From: Symsagittifera roscoffensis
Taxonomy: Eukaryota; Xenacoelomorpha; Acoela; Convolutidae
NCBI RefSeq assembly: GCF_963678635.1
Contig: NC_087069.1
Location: forward strand, 27,518,303-27,578,302
Length of the DNA: 60,000 nucleotides
Direction of reading: 5' to 3'
Below the pieces are notes generated by a model that was not told the DNA's origin, ran no database searches, and saw only the letters and a program-made list of their open reading frames with translations. The translations under genes were made by a program, and so were the position numbers. Shown one piece after another: positions 1 through 11,795 of this stretch (positions within the stretch are counted from its first letter, which is position 1; every line of letters starts with the position of its first letter).

Positions 1-949
1 ATCTGTTTTGGGGTAACATTTTGGACTGGGAGTTTCGCATAACAATTTGGAAATATATTGATTCTGGGAAAAACTCCTTGCATGCCTTTTCTTCATCAAT
101 TTTCACGTAATATCAAGAAAGTATGAAGAAATTGAGTTTCAACTTTCAAGTTTTAAGTTCCAGAAAAATTAGTAAGAAACAATATGCTGAAAACTATTTA
201 AACAAATTGTGATTTCTATAGTCAAATTTTGTCGAATTGATAGTAGCAAAATGTAATGTAATTTTGTTTCTAGAGCCCAAGAATTTTTTTTTCACAAAAA
301 TGGAATCAAAACAATTTAAAACCGAAGTCGAATCGGCACAAGTTTTGAATCACTTTTGATTGGATTCTTATTGATTAACAGGGTTGACAAAAGGAATGGG
401 TTTATTATCGATTTAATTGGACTAAATTGAGTTATTTTATAAAGTTTGGTCTAAATAATTCATCCTCATTGAGAGTCAAACAAATCAAGAAAACTTGTAA
501 AAAAACCCATATAAAAACTTAAAAAACCTAAAAAAGATAAAAATTTTTTCAAATCAACTTCAGTTGATTAAAAAAATTCTCAAAAAAAAACTTGAAGGCA
601 AAACCTGGGTCTTATATGTTATTAAATCAATTTTATTTGGTTTCGCTTAGTATGAACTACAAAAACCAATATTTTCAAAGGTTTTGCCAGCTATTGTTTT
701 TGCCAACTGCTTTGCTAACTGCCGGTTTTGTGCTAACTGTGTCCGGGACAAGTGGCTTCTTTCCCATTGTGGAAAAAATGGGCTAAATTTTCGAAGGAAA
801 CTAAAATGATCTAGAGCTACTGATTTTTCTGTAATCGTTGGAACCTGTAAAATACATAAATATAGTAGTAAAAAAAGTAGAGATGAAATATGACTGATTA
901 AATAGTTTTTGAATTTTTTGAAGAGTTTGAACTACTAAATCCACAATCG
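1..949. other. AT-rich non-coding DNA, no gene seen
   Basis: I see no coding signature here. The only structure is a short degenerate direct repeat near 683-745, about four copies of a 14-15 bp unit resembling TTTTGCYAACTGC. It produces a small open frame of 64 codons at 592-786 that looks accidental. Confidence 0.5.
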
Positions 950-1219
950 TTACGAGGCCAAGTTGTGTATTTTGTGAATTTTAAGCGGATTCCGCAACAA
1001 TAACGCTCCTTTTGTTCTTCTTTTAACCTTTCATTCTTTTTTATCTTTTCGGCAAAAGGTTAACCTGTTTAATTACTTGTTTCTAGATTCCAGAAACGTA
1101 CAGACAGTGAGTTGTGCGCCTATCCAAACCAGTTTGGGCTTGTCATGATCAAAAACGAATATAACCGAATCAAGTGTCGTATGATCAAACTATCAGAAAC
1201 ACTAGCGAACAATGTGTGA

Positions 1220-1900
1220 AAGCTTCTTTCAATGATTGCTTTCTCCAATGGTTGCATTGACGATGAATTGACATAAAAACTTAACTCACCTCATAACAAA
1301 GCTAGATTAAGAGCTTTTTTCTCCGGTTTGATTTTTTCTCCGGACAAATTATTTCTCTTTACCTCGCCATTTATTGTCATCTGGAATACATTGTTGCCAA
1401 TGTTTGCTTTCAACAGTTAACTAACCCCGAAAAGTTTTCATACTTCTAATGGTTTATCAGAGAATGAATCGTCTTCTCTATAATCTAAAATTTTCTTATT
1501 TAGGACGAAATAAACAAAGCAGAAAATTCTAATAAGCAAACTTTAGGTGGTAACCGAAGAAAAGCCAAACCGAAGAAAAGATTACCCTTCTAGCAACTCA
1601 AATGTTAATATGCAACATAACAACAGATTGTCATTGTTCTTATGCAACTGTTACGTTAATCTGATGATTTTTTGGCTTCAAGATGTGACGGTTTTTAGAC
1701 ATGGCGGTTTGTTGATTATCCGCCATCAAAGTTTTTTTAGTTACTAAAAACTCATGATGGCATACCTTCAATAGTGAAAAACATTCATTCAGGAAACAAG
1801 GAGTAAATTTTAACTCATTCTCATTATTAGGTTTGAAAAAGTAGTAAATCTCGATTACTAATTTTTCCAGAGCGCCGAGCTAAAAGGGAGACTTATATTG
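1220..1900 (-). mobile_element. Inverted fragment of the long-inverted-repeat element core
   Basis: This stretch is the diverged reverse complement of the core of the elements at 3.1-13.8 kb (compare about 5640-6505 and 10,880-11,720). Matching landmarks in order are the 'cacctcataacaaag' segment, the run about 'accccgaaaagttttcat', the 'gatttgatggcgg' segment and the 'agcgctctgg' segment. It is non-coding. The 66-codon open frame at 1547-1747 lies in it and is not supported as a gene. Confidence 0.6.
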
Positions 1901-2379
1901 ATTAATTTGAACTGTTTATACTGTTTGTTGCTCTGATTGTTTGATATTATTTGAGCTCTTTAAATTAACCGTAATTTGCCGTATTCTTTTTACTGTATGC
2001 AGTTTGTGTTATGGTCTGAAAATTATGCCGGCCCGTCAAAGTTGCTCATGGGGACTAAACTATCTGTTTGATGTAATTTGCTCATAGGAAGTAAACTACC
2101 TATTAAATGAAATTAAATTGAGTATATCCGTTTTTGATAAAAAAATAACATAACTTGAACAACTACAGCTGAAATAAGAGTTAATTTCAATAACAAAAAT
2201 TTGTTGCTGAAAATGATGCGTTACAAACTATCTGCTCGCAATATGAAAATACTCGAAAAAAAGCCTGAACTAAATTAATTTTTTTTGAATGAAATAATTG
2301 ATTGAAATGAACTGATGAATTTAGATGCAAGTTTACTCCATAAATTGTTCAATTCATTCACTTTGCAGGAATTAAGATT

Positions 2380-2545
2380 GATGGCAGGAGTTGAGATCAA
2401 CTTTGAGTTGACAAGAAATGAATTGGGATTGAAGTTTGGCATGTTTGACAGGAATTGAGATCAAAATTAGGTAACAGGAACTGAGATTGAAGTTGGTGAC
2501 AGGAATTGAAAGCAAAGTTGGTGACAGGAATTGAGATTGACAGGT
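2380..2545. repeat. 25-bp degenerate minisatellite
   Basis: Five to six imperfect tandem copies of a 25-bp unit close to GGTGACAGGAATTGAGATTG followed by AAGTT. The last two or three units (from about 2471) are best conserved; the first two are stretched by small insertions. The minus-strand open frame at 2397-2612 is simply the repeat translated. Confidence 0.7.
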
Positions 2546-2649
2546 TTTTCAACTGGTAGCGGCCCAACGTAGTAGGTGAGATTGAACTTGCTGGTGAACA
2601 CCTAGCAAACATAAGATATAAATTAAAAGGTTACCACATATAAACATCC

Positions 2650-2890
2650 ATTTAAATGGAATCCGCCAACAAAACGCGGCTTCCACTCACAATATGCAAA
2701 TTACATTTACAATTTGCGGATTCTACTTATAATTTGCGATTTCCACTTGCAACAGTGCATTCCGCAACAGCTCAATTAAACGAAACAAATGTCTTATCAT
2801 TTGTTTGTGGATTCCACCAATTGTTCTGGGTTCCGCTTGTTCTGGGTTCCGCAAATACAGTTGCGGATTCCGCAAATTCACTTATTTTTG
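2650..2890. repeat. Repeated GCGGATTCC-type motifs in both orientations
   Basis: The sequence alternates TTGCGGATTC, GCGATTTCC, GATTCCGC and related words on both strands at 20-40 bp spacing. The same word occurs in the arms of the elements downstream (near 4390, 7390, 9045, 12,615) and near the MITE ends (983, 14,815). It makes the 103-codon open frame at 2656-2967 low-complexity, and I do not regard that frame as a gene. Confidence 0.45.
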
Positions 2891-3120
2891 GAGCAATTTT
2901 GAGCAATGTATTGTTTCAGGTAAATGTTTGTCGAATCCAAAACAGCAGAAAAAATCAAAAAAAGTAACAATGTTACTGACTCCGCGACAATTCTAAATTT
3001 TTCCTGTTACGGATTCGACTTACAATGCACATAATGCACAATTTGGCCTCGTAATGACATTTTTTTAAGTATAACTGTACATTTCAAAAACTCCTTGACG
3101 GTTTTGATTTACTATCTTAC

Positions 3121-6100
3121 AGCAAACGCTATTCCATAAACCTTAAAAGGCACTTGGAACGCTGAGTGAATCGCCTTGAACGAGCAGTCTTGTTAGGTTT
3201 CAAAACAACCTTTCAAAGTGTAACAACAGTTCTGATAAAATTAGTAGGGTCACATATTTTGTGTAGCATAAATATTACAACCACTTGAAGAAATGAAAAA
3301 CGTTGAAATGAAAACACAATAAAAACACAATGAAAAACCAAGAAAACGGTCTAAAAATCATCCGAGTAATAACTAAACTGTCCAAATTTTAGATAAATTC
3401 TGTGCTCATATATCCCTTCTGTGTTCATCGAAGAGCAATTATTTGAACTAACAATATTGCATCAAAAACCTTACACCTTCACAGCTTCTAACCGATAAAG
3501 TGAAAATGAACCGGGTTCTCAGCAATATCTTCTTTTACTGATACAATTTAAGTGTATTGTTTTAAAACGTACAGTGAAGGCTTCGGAAATTTTTTTTTGC
3601 TTTTTATTATTATCCCTTTTAATTTGCAATAATAACTGAAATTTTTTCTCCAATTCCTTCATTTTTTTGTTGAAAATGTGCTTTTCATTCAAATTGAGTA
3701 TATCAGTCTTTCAAAGCAACCCTTACCATTTTTCACAAGCTCTTATTGTATAAACAGTAAAAAACTAAAATTTGTTTGAGAAATGCTAAAATTAGAATTT
3801 GAGAACACAAGAATTGTATCGGAGAATTGACAAAATAAACTTTTATCACTGCTAGATGACTTCTTTTTGTAATTTAGATTGTTACCGATTGAAAACATCA
3901 TGCCTTTGATAAACGTCGCTCTTCCAAAAAATGTTTTACTGTTCATTTTCATTTTCAGTTATAAAGTTTAAAAACTTAGGTAAAGTAGTAGCTTAGATTT
4001 TGCTGTAACATTATTCTTTTTACAGTTATTAAAGCAACCTTTTTTTACTCTGGTTGTTTTCTTTACGAGGGGAAGTTAAAAATACGAGGCCAAACATTGT
4101 ATTTTTTTGTTACCAACAAAAGTTATTAATTTTGGTGAATCTGACACAATTTTTTGTTGCTAAAAAGTTATTAATTTTGATGAATTTGACACAAACTTGG
4201 TTCAAAAAGCAGAATAGTTTGCGGAATCCAAAAACAAAAAAATGTAGCATTCTGCATTACAATTTTCCGGAATCTGCTTATATTTGAGGAATTCGATGAC
4301 ATTTTGAAAATTTTTGATATTTGTTTACATTGAACAGCAGTTTTGGAGAGCTTGCGTTCATAAGCGGAAACCAATTAAAATTTTTGATATTTGTTAAAAA
4401 CTGCGGAATCCGATCAGATTTGCTGAATACAAACAAATAGTTTTATTTGCTCATTGTGGAATTCGCGAGACAATCAATCTTGCGACATATTATACTATAC
4501 ATTGTACTTGTGCGTGCAATATAATTAGGTTTTGTTCAAAGATAAAGACCCATCTCTGATTACGAGGACCCACACACGCAAAACGGTGCGCCTATCCAGT
4601 GCATATTTTGGCCCATTAAAGTAGGTCATGTTATAGACTTTAAAAAGCTGTCAGAATGTTCAGGGCTTCAACTTGATACAAAAAGTCTTGTTTTTTTTTC
4701 TTATTTGTTTCAAATCAAAAGTCTCGGCTGAATATTGAGAATGTACCTAATTGAATAAACCACGCTCTATTGAAGGAAGGCAATTTCAGAATTGGCATGT
4801 TATTTTGACTAAGCCAAAGAGTCAAATTATATAAGAACAAGATTAGGAACAAAGTTTAAAAAAAAGGTTTACAAAAGAATTCTAAAAAGCTTTAAAGCTC
4901 AATCTGGTTTGTAGCGCTTGCACATCCAGATAACGTTTATGTGTAGAAAAATAACCTAGTATTGGTCAACAGCTCATATTCAACTAGTAAACGATTTTTC
5001 TACTAAAAATTGTATTGTAAAGTTCTCGTTAGTGTACAACCTCAGATTGTAAACTAACCATTTCTGAGGACGGTCAAACAAAAAAAGAAAATTAATTGTA
5101 GGGTTAAGAATAAAAAAATTTCGAGCGACCTGGTATATTGTCTTAGAGAAGCGCGTCGTCAAGAAAATTTGGCAAAAGACATTCCAGCCGATATGAAATT
5201 CAGAAAACTCAGTTTAAAGTATACAGACAATTCGGCCAAAAGTAGAAATACAATTCAGCCCTACAATTGCTTCAATTCCGTTTTTTTTCTTTTGAAACTT
5301 GCGTTTTGAAAAACTGGCTGAATTGTCGGTATACTGTTAGCTGAACTGTGTTTGGCCCAATTGTCTGTGGGCCGTCTGGAAGAAAGGAGACTGACTCCGG
5401 TGCCTTATATGTACGCTTCAAATCAGGGAAAGTTATATTTTGTGCTTTATAAACAGTTTTTAGTCTTTGTAAATTCTCTGTTTTGACAATGAATACAATT
5501 TTGAGTCTTATTTAGACAATTTTGAGAATACTGCAAATTTCATCTATTTGTTCACCTCTGACCAGAGTAAAGGTTATCACTGGAAAGAATCTGAATTATT
5601 AGTGAAAAATAACATGCATTTTTGAATTATTCGGATTCAAAAACAATCTCCCTCTTAGCTCAGCGCTCTGGAGAAATTAGCAATCGAGACTTACTTGTTT
5701 TCAAAGCTAATCATAAGAATGAGTTAAAATTAACCTTTGTTTCCTGAAAGTATGCTTTTCACTATTGAAGCTATGCCATCATGAGTTTTTAGCAACTGAA
5801 AAGATTTGATGGCGGATAATCAACAAACCGCCACGTCTAAAAAGCATCAGATTAACGTAACAATTGCATAACAACAATGACAATCTGTTGTTATGTTGCA
5901 TATTAACCTTTGGCTTCTTAAAAAGGTAATACCTTTTTCCGTTTGCTGGCCCTTCAGCTTCTTGGCTTTTTACAGAATATTTGCTTGAATGAATTTTTTG
6001 CTTGGTTTATTTCGTCCTAAGTAGGAAATTTTTAGATTAGAGAAAAGAAGACTCATTCTCTGATGAGCCATTAGAAATATGAAAAGTTTTCGGGGTTAGA

Positions 6101-7862
6101 TGTCTGTTAAAAACAAATATAGGACTTGCGAAAAAAAATCACTAGCAAATTTGGTCCATGTAACAATGCCAGTAATTGTGCATATCAATTTTTCCTATTA
6201 TATACTTGATTTTATTAAATTGTCTAATTAAGTTTTTGTAATTCAAAAAGCAATATATGAACAAACAGGCACAAATAATTTTTGTTTTGAGCTTTGACAT
6301 CAATGTATTCCAGGTGACGAGAAATTTACCGTCATAATTGGTGAGTTAAAGAATAATAAATTGTCCGGAGAAAAAATTAAAACCAACACGGAGAAAAAAG
6401 CTCTTAATATGTCTTTGTTATGAGGTGAGTTAAGTTTATATGACAATTCATTGCTAGTGCAACCTTGGAGAATATAACCAACGAAAGAAGACTTCATTCA
6501 TTGTTCGCCATGGCGTGTTTCTTCTAGTCTGTTCATACAACAATTGATTTGGTTAAATTCTTTTGTTATCATAGAGCGGGTTTATTCAATTGTGTACTTA
6601 ATTTTATATTCAGCTAAGACTTCTGATTTGAAACAAATTAGAAGAAGAAACAAAATTTCTCATATCAAGACAAAGCCATGAGTGTTCCGAAAGCTTCTTA
6701 AGGTCTATGCAGCAGTTATGACGTGAAAAAAAAGCATTGTAAAAAAATTTGATTTTTTTAATATGAGATTTTTTGTGAAATCATCCCTCCACACGCCATA
6801 TAAAAATCAAATTGTTAATTTTCCTTCCTAGTAACAAATCAGTTATGGCGAAAAGGCCCATTCAACCACTTATGATGGACTTCTAAGACGGATTCAACCT
6901 CCGCTTACGCGTTAATAGCGCGAAATAAATCGCGCTTTATTTGTCCCTAATTGGCCAGTTTATCAATGTTTAATCCCGCATAATTTTACAAAAAAAGATC
7001 ACAGATGAAATATACAAAAATATGAGGCAAAAAACTCAACTTAGTTAGATCTTACATTTAGAGATACAACAATTCGAGCCGAAAAAATTGAGGCAATAAT
7101 TGAGGCGCAGTTACTCTTGTAGCAGACGTGACAAGAAAAAGAAAAATGAAAAATGAACAAACAATTCACTTTGTGCATTAATGGGGCGAATTATGCACTA
7201 AATAGGCGCACAGTTTTGCATGGGTGGGTCCTCGGAGTCAGAGATGGGTCTTTATCTTGTACCAAAACCTACTTATATTGCACACACAAATACAATGTAT
7301 CGTATAATATGTCGGAATAATGATTGTGTCGCGAAATCCACAATGAGCAAATATAGCTATTTGTTTGGTATTCAGCAAATCTGATCGGATTCCGCAGTTT
7401 TTAACAAAATTCAAAAATTTTGATTGGTTTCGGCTTATGAACGCGAGCTCTGCAAAACTGCTGTTCAAGGTAATCAATTATCAGAATTTTTCGAAATTTC
7501 ATCGAATTCCTCAAATATAAGCAGATTCCGGAAAATTGTAATGCAGAACGCTACATTTTTTTTGTTTTTGGATTCCGCAAACTATTCTGCTTTTTGAACA
7601 AAGTTTGTTTCAGATTCAGCAAAATTAGTAACCTTTGTTAGCAACAAAAAAAATTGTGTCAGATTCACCAAAATTAATATCTTTTGTTAGTAGCAAAAAA
7701 AGTACATTGTTTTGCCTCGTATTTTAAACTTCCCCTCGTAAAGAAACAACCAGAGTAAAAAAGGGTGCCTTAATAACTGTAAAAAGAATGATGTTACAGC
7801 AAAATCTAAGCTACTACTTTACATAAGTTTTGAAAATGAAAATGAACAGGAAAACATTTTTA
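3121..7862. mobile_element. Long-inverted-repeat (foldback-like) element, copy 1, truncated
   Basis: The left arm (3121 to about 4637) and the right arm (about 7180-7862) are diverged reverse complements. Landmarks are 'actctggttgttttctttacg' words near 4045 against their complement near 7745, and 'ggtgcgcctatcc' near 4585 against 'aataggcgcac' near 7201. The interior is non-coding; no open frame exceeds about 80 codons. Compared with copy 2, the left arm lacks about 600 bp at 4637, and the right arm is cut at 7862 where copy 2 begins. The lack of a transposase makes it non-autonomous. Class is not assigned. Confidence 0.65.
6902..6956 (+). repeat. GC-rich palindromic module, copy 1
   Basis: Reads CGCTTACGCGTTAATAGCGC, then GAAATAAATCGCGC, then TTTATTTGTCCCTAATTGGC. 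The centre is an inverted pair of GCGCGAAA-like words. The module stands out in AT-rich DNA and recurs at seven other places in this window. Confidence 0.7.
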
Positions 7863-10016
7863 AGAAGAGGCACTTGGAACGCTGAGTGAATCGCCTTGAA
7901 CGAGCAGTCTTGTTAGGTTTCAAATCAACGTTTCAAAATGTAACGACAGTTCTGATATAATAAGTAAGGTCACAGATATTGTATAGCATAAAAAATACAA
8001 CCACTTGAAGAGATGAAAAACGTTAAAATGAAAACACAACAAAAAACAAAGAAAACGCTCTGAAAATCATGCTAGTGATAACTAAACTGTCCAAATTTTA
8101 GCTAAAATTTGGGCTCACATGAAAAACCTACACAGTTTCTAACAGATAAATGAAAATGACCCGGGTTCTCAGTAATGACTTCTTTTACTGACACAATATG
8201 AGTGTATTGTTTTAAAACGTACAGTGAAGGCTTCGGAAATTTTTTTTGCTATTTATGAACCCTTTTTATTTGCAATAATAACTGAATTTTTTTCTCCAAT
8301 TCCTTCAATTTTTGTTGAAAATGTGCTTTTTTTCAAATTGGGTATAGCAGTTTTTCAAAGCAATCCTTACCGTTTTTCACAAGCTCTTTTTTGTATAAAC
8401 AGTAAACACTAAAATTTGTTTGAAAAATGTTAAAAATGGAGTGTGAGAACACAAGAATTGTATCGGAGAATTGACAAAATAAACTTTTATCACTGCTAGG
8501 TGACTTCTTTTTGTAATTTGAATAGTTAGCGATTGAAAACATCATGCCTTTGATAAAACGTCGCTCTTCCAAACAATGTTTTACTGTTCATTTTCATTAT
8601 CAATTTTAAAGTTTAAAATTAAGGTAAAGTAGAAGCTTAGATTTTGCTGTAACATTATTCTTTTTACAGTTATTAAAGCAACCTTTTTTTACTCTGGTTG
8701 TTTTCTTTACGAGGGGAAGTTAAAAATACGAGGCCAAACATTGTATTTTTTTGTTACCAACAAAAGTTATTAATTTTGGTGAATCTGACACAATTTTTTG
8801 TTGCTAACAAAAATTATTAATTTTGCTGAATCTGACACAAACTTTGTTCAAAAAGCAGAACACAAAAAGCGAAATCCAAAAACCAAAAAAATGTAGCATT
8901 CTGCATTGCAATTTTCCGGAATCTGCTTATATTTTAAGAATCCGATGTTATTTTGAAAAATTCTGATATTTGGTTACATTGAACAGCAGTTTTGCAGAGC
9001 TTGCGTTCATTAGCGGAAACCAAATAAAATTTTTGTTAAAAACTGCGGAATCCGATCAGATTTGCCGAATACCAAACAAATAGCTATATTTGCTCGTTGT
9101 GGAGTTCGCGACACAATCAATATTCCGACATATTATTCTATGCATTGTACGTGCAATATAATTAGATTTTGGTCAAAGATAAAGACCCATCTCTGACTAC
9201 GAGGACCCACACACGCGAAACGGTGCGCCTATCCAGTGCATTTTTTGGCCCATTAAAGTAGGAACTGAATTATTTGTTCATATTTTAAGTTTCTTTTACT
9301 TGTCACGTCTGAACAAGGAGTAACTGCGCCTCAAGTTATCGCCTCAAACTGTTCGGGTTCAAAAATATAAGTTCCTTTGTATTTCCAAACGTAAGGTTGA
9401 ACTAAGCTGTATTTTGTACCAATTTTCTTAATAAAAAATAAAAGAACATTTGTGATTGGGGTGGGTTTTTTCTTCAGGCAAGTTTCGACTTTTTAACTAG
9501 CAATTTTTGAAGGTAATTTTTAAATATCATTCGAAAAGTATCGTTGTCCTGAGCTTAGATTTTGAAGATATTTCACCTGTAACGTTTTTTTTTTAAAGTT
9601 GTGTGGGTTTAAACATTGATATTTTGGCCAAATAGGGACAATTAACGCGCGATACAATTCGCGCTATTAACGCGCAAGCGGATATTTAATCCGTCTTAGA
9701 TATCTATCATAATTGGTCATTGAACCTTTTTGCCTAAATTGTTTCGTTACTAGGAACGAAATTTAATAATTTGATTTTTATATGGCGTGTGGAGGGATAA
9801 TTTTTACAAAAAATCTAAAGTTTAAAAAAATTTCTTTTCTTATTACAATTTTTTTTCATGTTATTACCGGTCATGTTATAGACTTTAAAAAGCTGTCAGA
9901 TTATTCAGGGCTTCACCTTGATACGAGAAGTCTTGTTTTTTTTCTGATTTTTTTCAAATCAGACGTCGCGGCATAATATTGAGAAAGTACCAAATTGAAT
10001 AAACCCCCGCTCTATT
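7863..10016 (+). repeat. Left inverted arm of copy 2
   Basis: It aligns in reverse complement with about 11,796-13,842. It opens with 'aggcacttggaacgctgag', also found at 3150 in copy 1. Its inner third (about 9260-9866) has no counterpart in the left arm of copy 1 but matches the complement of that element's right subterminal part (about 6740-7180). This shows that the full arm is the ancestral state. Confidence 0.65.
9626..9682 (-). repeat. GC-rich palindromic module, copy 2 (reverse)
   Basis: Same module on the minus strand, in the left arm of the second foldback-like element. The GCGCGTTAAT and GCGCGAAT words are kept. Confidence 0.7.
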
Positions 10017-11795
10017 GAAGGAAGGCAATTTCAGAATTGACATGTTATTTTGACTAAGCCAAAGAGTCAAATTATATAAGAACAAGATGAGGAACAAAGT
10101 TTAAAAAAAAGGTTTACAAAAGAATTCTAAAAAGCTTTGAAGCTCAACCTGGTTTGTAGCTACTGCACATCCAGATAACGTTTATTTGTAGAAAAATAAC
10201 CTAGTATTGGTCAACAGCTCATATTCAAATAGTAAACGATTTTTTTGTTAAAAATTGTAAAGTTCGCGTTAGTGTACAACCTTAGATTCTAAATTAACCT
10301 TTCTGAGGACGGTCAAACAAAAAAGAAAACTAATCGTAGGGTTAAGAATAAACAAACTTCGAGCGACCTGGTATATTGTCTTAGAGAAGCGCGTCGTCAA
10401 GAAAGTTCGGGCAAAGACAATCCAACCGATATGAAATTCAGAAAACTTAGTTAAAAGTATACAGACGGTGCGGCCAAAAGTAGAAATACAATTCAGCCCG
10501 ACAATTGCTCCAATTTTGTTTTCTTTTTCTTTTGAAACTAGCGTTTTGAAAAACTGGCTGAATTGTCGGTATACTGTTAGCTGAACTGTCTGAATTTCAT
10601 ATCGGCTGAATTGTGTTTAGCCGAATTGTCTGTGGGCCGTCTAGAAGAAAGGAGACTGAGTCTGGTGCCATATATGTACGCTTCAAATCAGGGAAAGTTA
10701 TGTTTTGTGCTTTACAAACAGTTTTTTGTCTTTGTAAATTCTCTGTTTTGACAATGAATACAATTTTGAGTCAGAAGTTTCAGAATAGTGCAAATTTCAT
10801 CTATTTGTTCACCGCTGACCAGAGTAAAGGTGATCACTTGAAATAATCTGCATCAGTAGTGAAAATTAAGATGCATTTCTGAATTATTCGGATTCAAAAA
10901 CGATCTCCCTCTTAGCTCAGCGCTCTGGAGAAATTAGCAATCGAGACTTACTTGTTTTCAAGCCTAATCATAAGAATGAGTTGAAATTAATCTTTGTTTC
11001 TCGAATGAATGCTTTTCACTATTGAAGCTATGCCATCATAAGTTTTTAGCAACTAAAAAGATTTGATGGCGGATAATCAACAAACCGCCATGTCTAAAAA
11101 GCATCAGATTAACGTAACAATTGCATAACAACAATGAAAATCTGTTGTTATGTTGCATATTAACCTTTGGCTTCTTAAAAACGTAATACTTTTTTCCGTT
11201 TGCTGGCCCTTCAGCTTGTTGGCTTACTACTGAATATTCGCTTGAATGATTTTTTTGCTTTGTTTATTTCGTCTTAAGTAGAAAACGTTTAGATTAGAGA
11301 AAGAAGAATCATTCTCTGATAAGCCATTAGAAATATGAAAAGTTTGCGGGTTTAGATATCTGTTAAAAGCAAACATAGGACTTGTAAAAAATATCACTTG
11401 CAAATTAGGATCATGTAACAATGCCAGTAATTGTGCATATCAATTTCTCCTATTATATACTTGATTTTATTAAATTGTCTAATTAAGTTTTTGAAATTCA
11501 AAAAGCAAATTATGAACAAACAGGCAGAAGTAATTTTTTTTTTGAGCTTTGACAATGTATTCCAATTTTTTTTTGAGCAATGTATTCCATGTGACGAGAA
11601 ATTTACCGTCATATCTGGTGAGTTAAAGAGTAATATGTCTTTGTTATGAGGTGAGTTAAGATATTTGTCAAATCATTGCTAATGCAACCTTGAAGATTAT
11701 AACCAACGAAACAAGCCTTCATACATTGTTCGCCATGGCATGTTTCTTCTAGTATGTCCATACAACAATTGATTTGGTTAAATTCTTTTATCATC

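Larger units (their letters stand above)
950..3054. mobile_element. Terminal-inverted-repeat element with TTACGAGG ends
   Basis: The left end reads TTACGAGGCCAAGTTGTG (from 950) and the right end, reverse-complemented, reads TTACGAGGCCAAATTGTG. The match continues with gaps in identity for about 45 bp, through a GCGGATTCCG-type motif. The same ends bound a 206-bp element at 14,778-14,983, so this is a family. The 2.1 kb interior is not coding and holds an inverted fragment of the long-inverted-repeat family (about 1220-1900) and a 25-bp minisatellite. The element is therefore probably a small MITE expanded by later insertions. A target-site duplication could not be settled. Confidence 0.55.

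Noticed and set aside
592-786. 64-codon open frame with a hydrophobic stretch
   Set aside because: Made by a short degenerate direct repeat in AT-rich DNA; no homology pattern or splice context.
2656-2967. 103-codon open frame
   Set aside because: Consists of repeated GCGGATTCC-type words in both orientations; low-complexity repeat.
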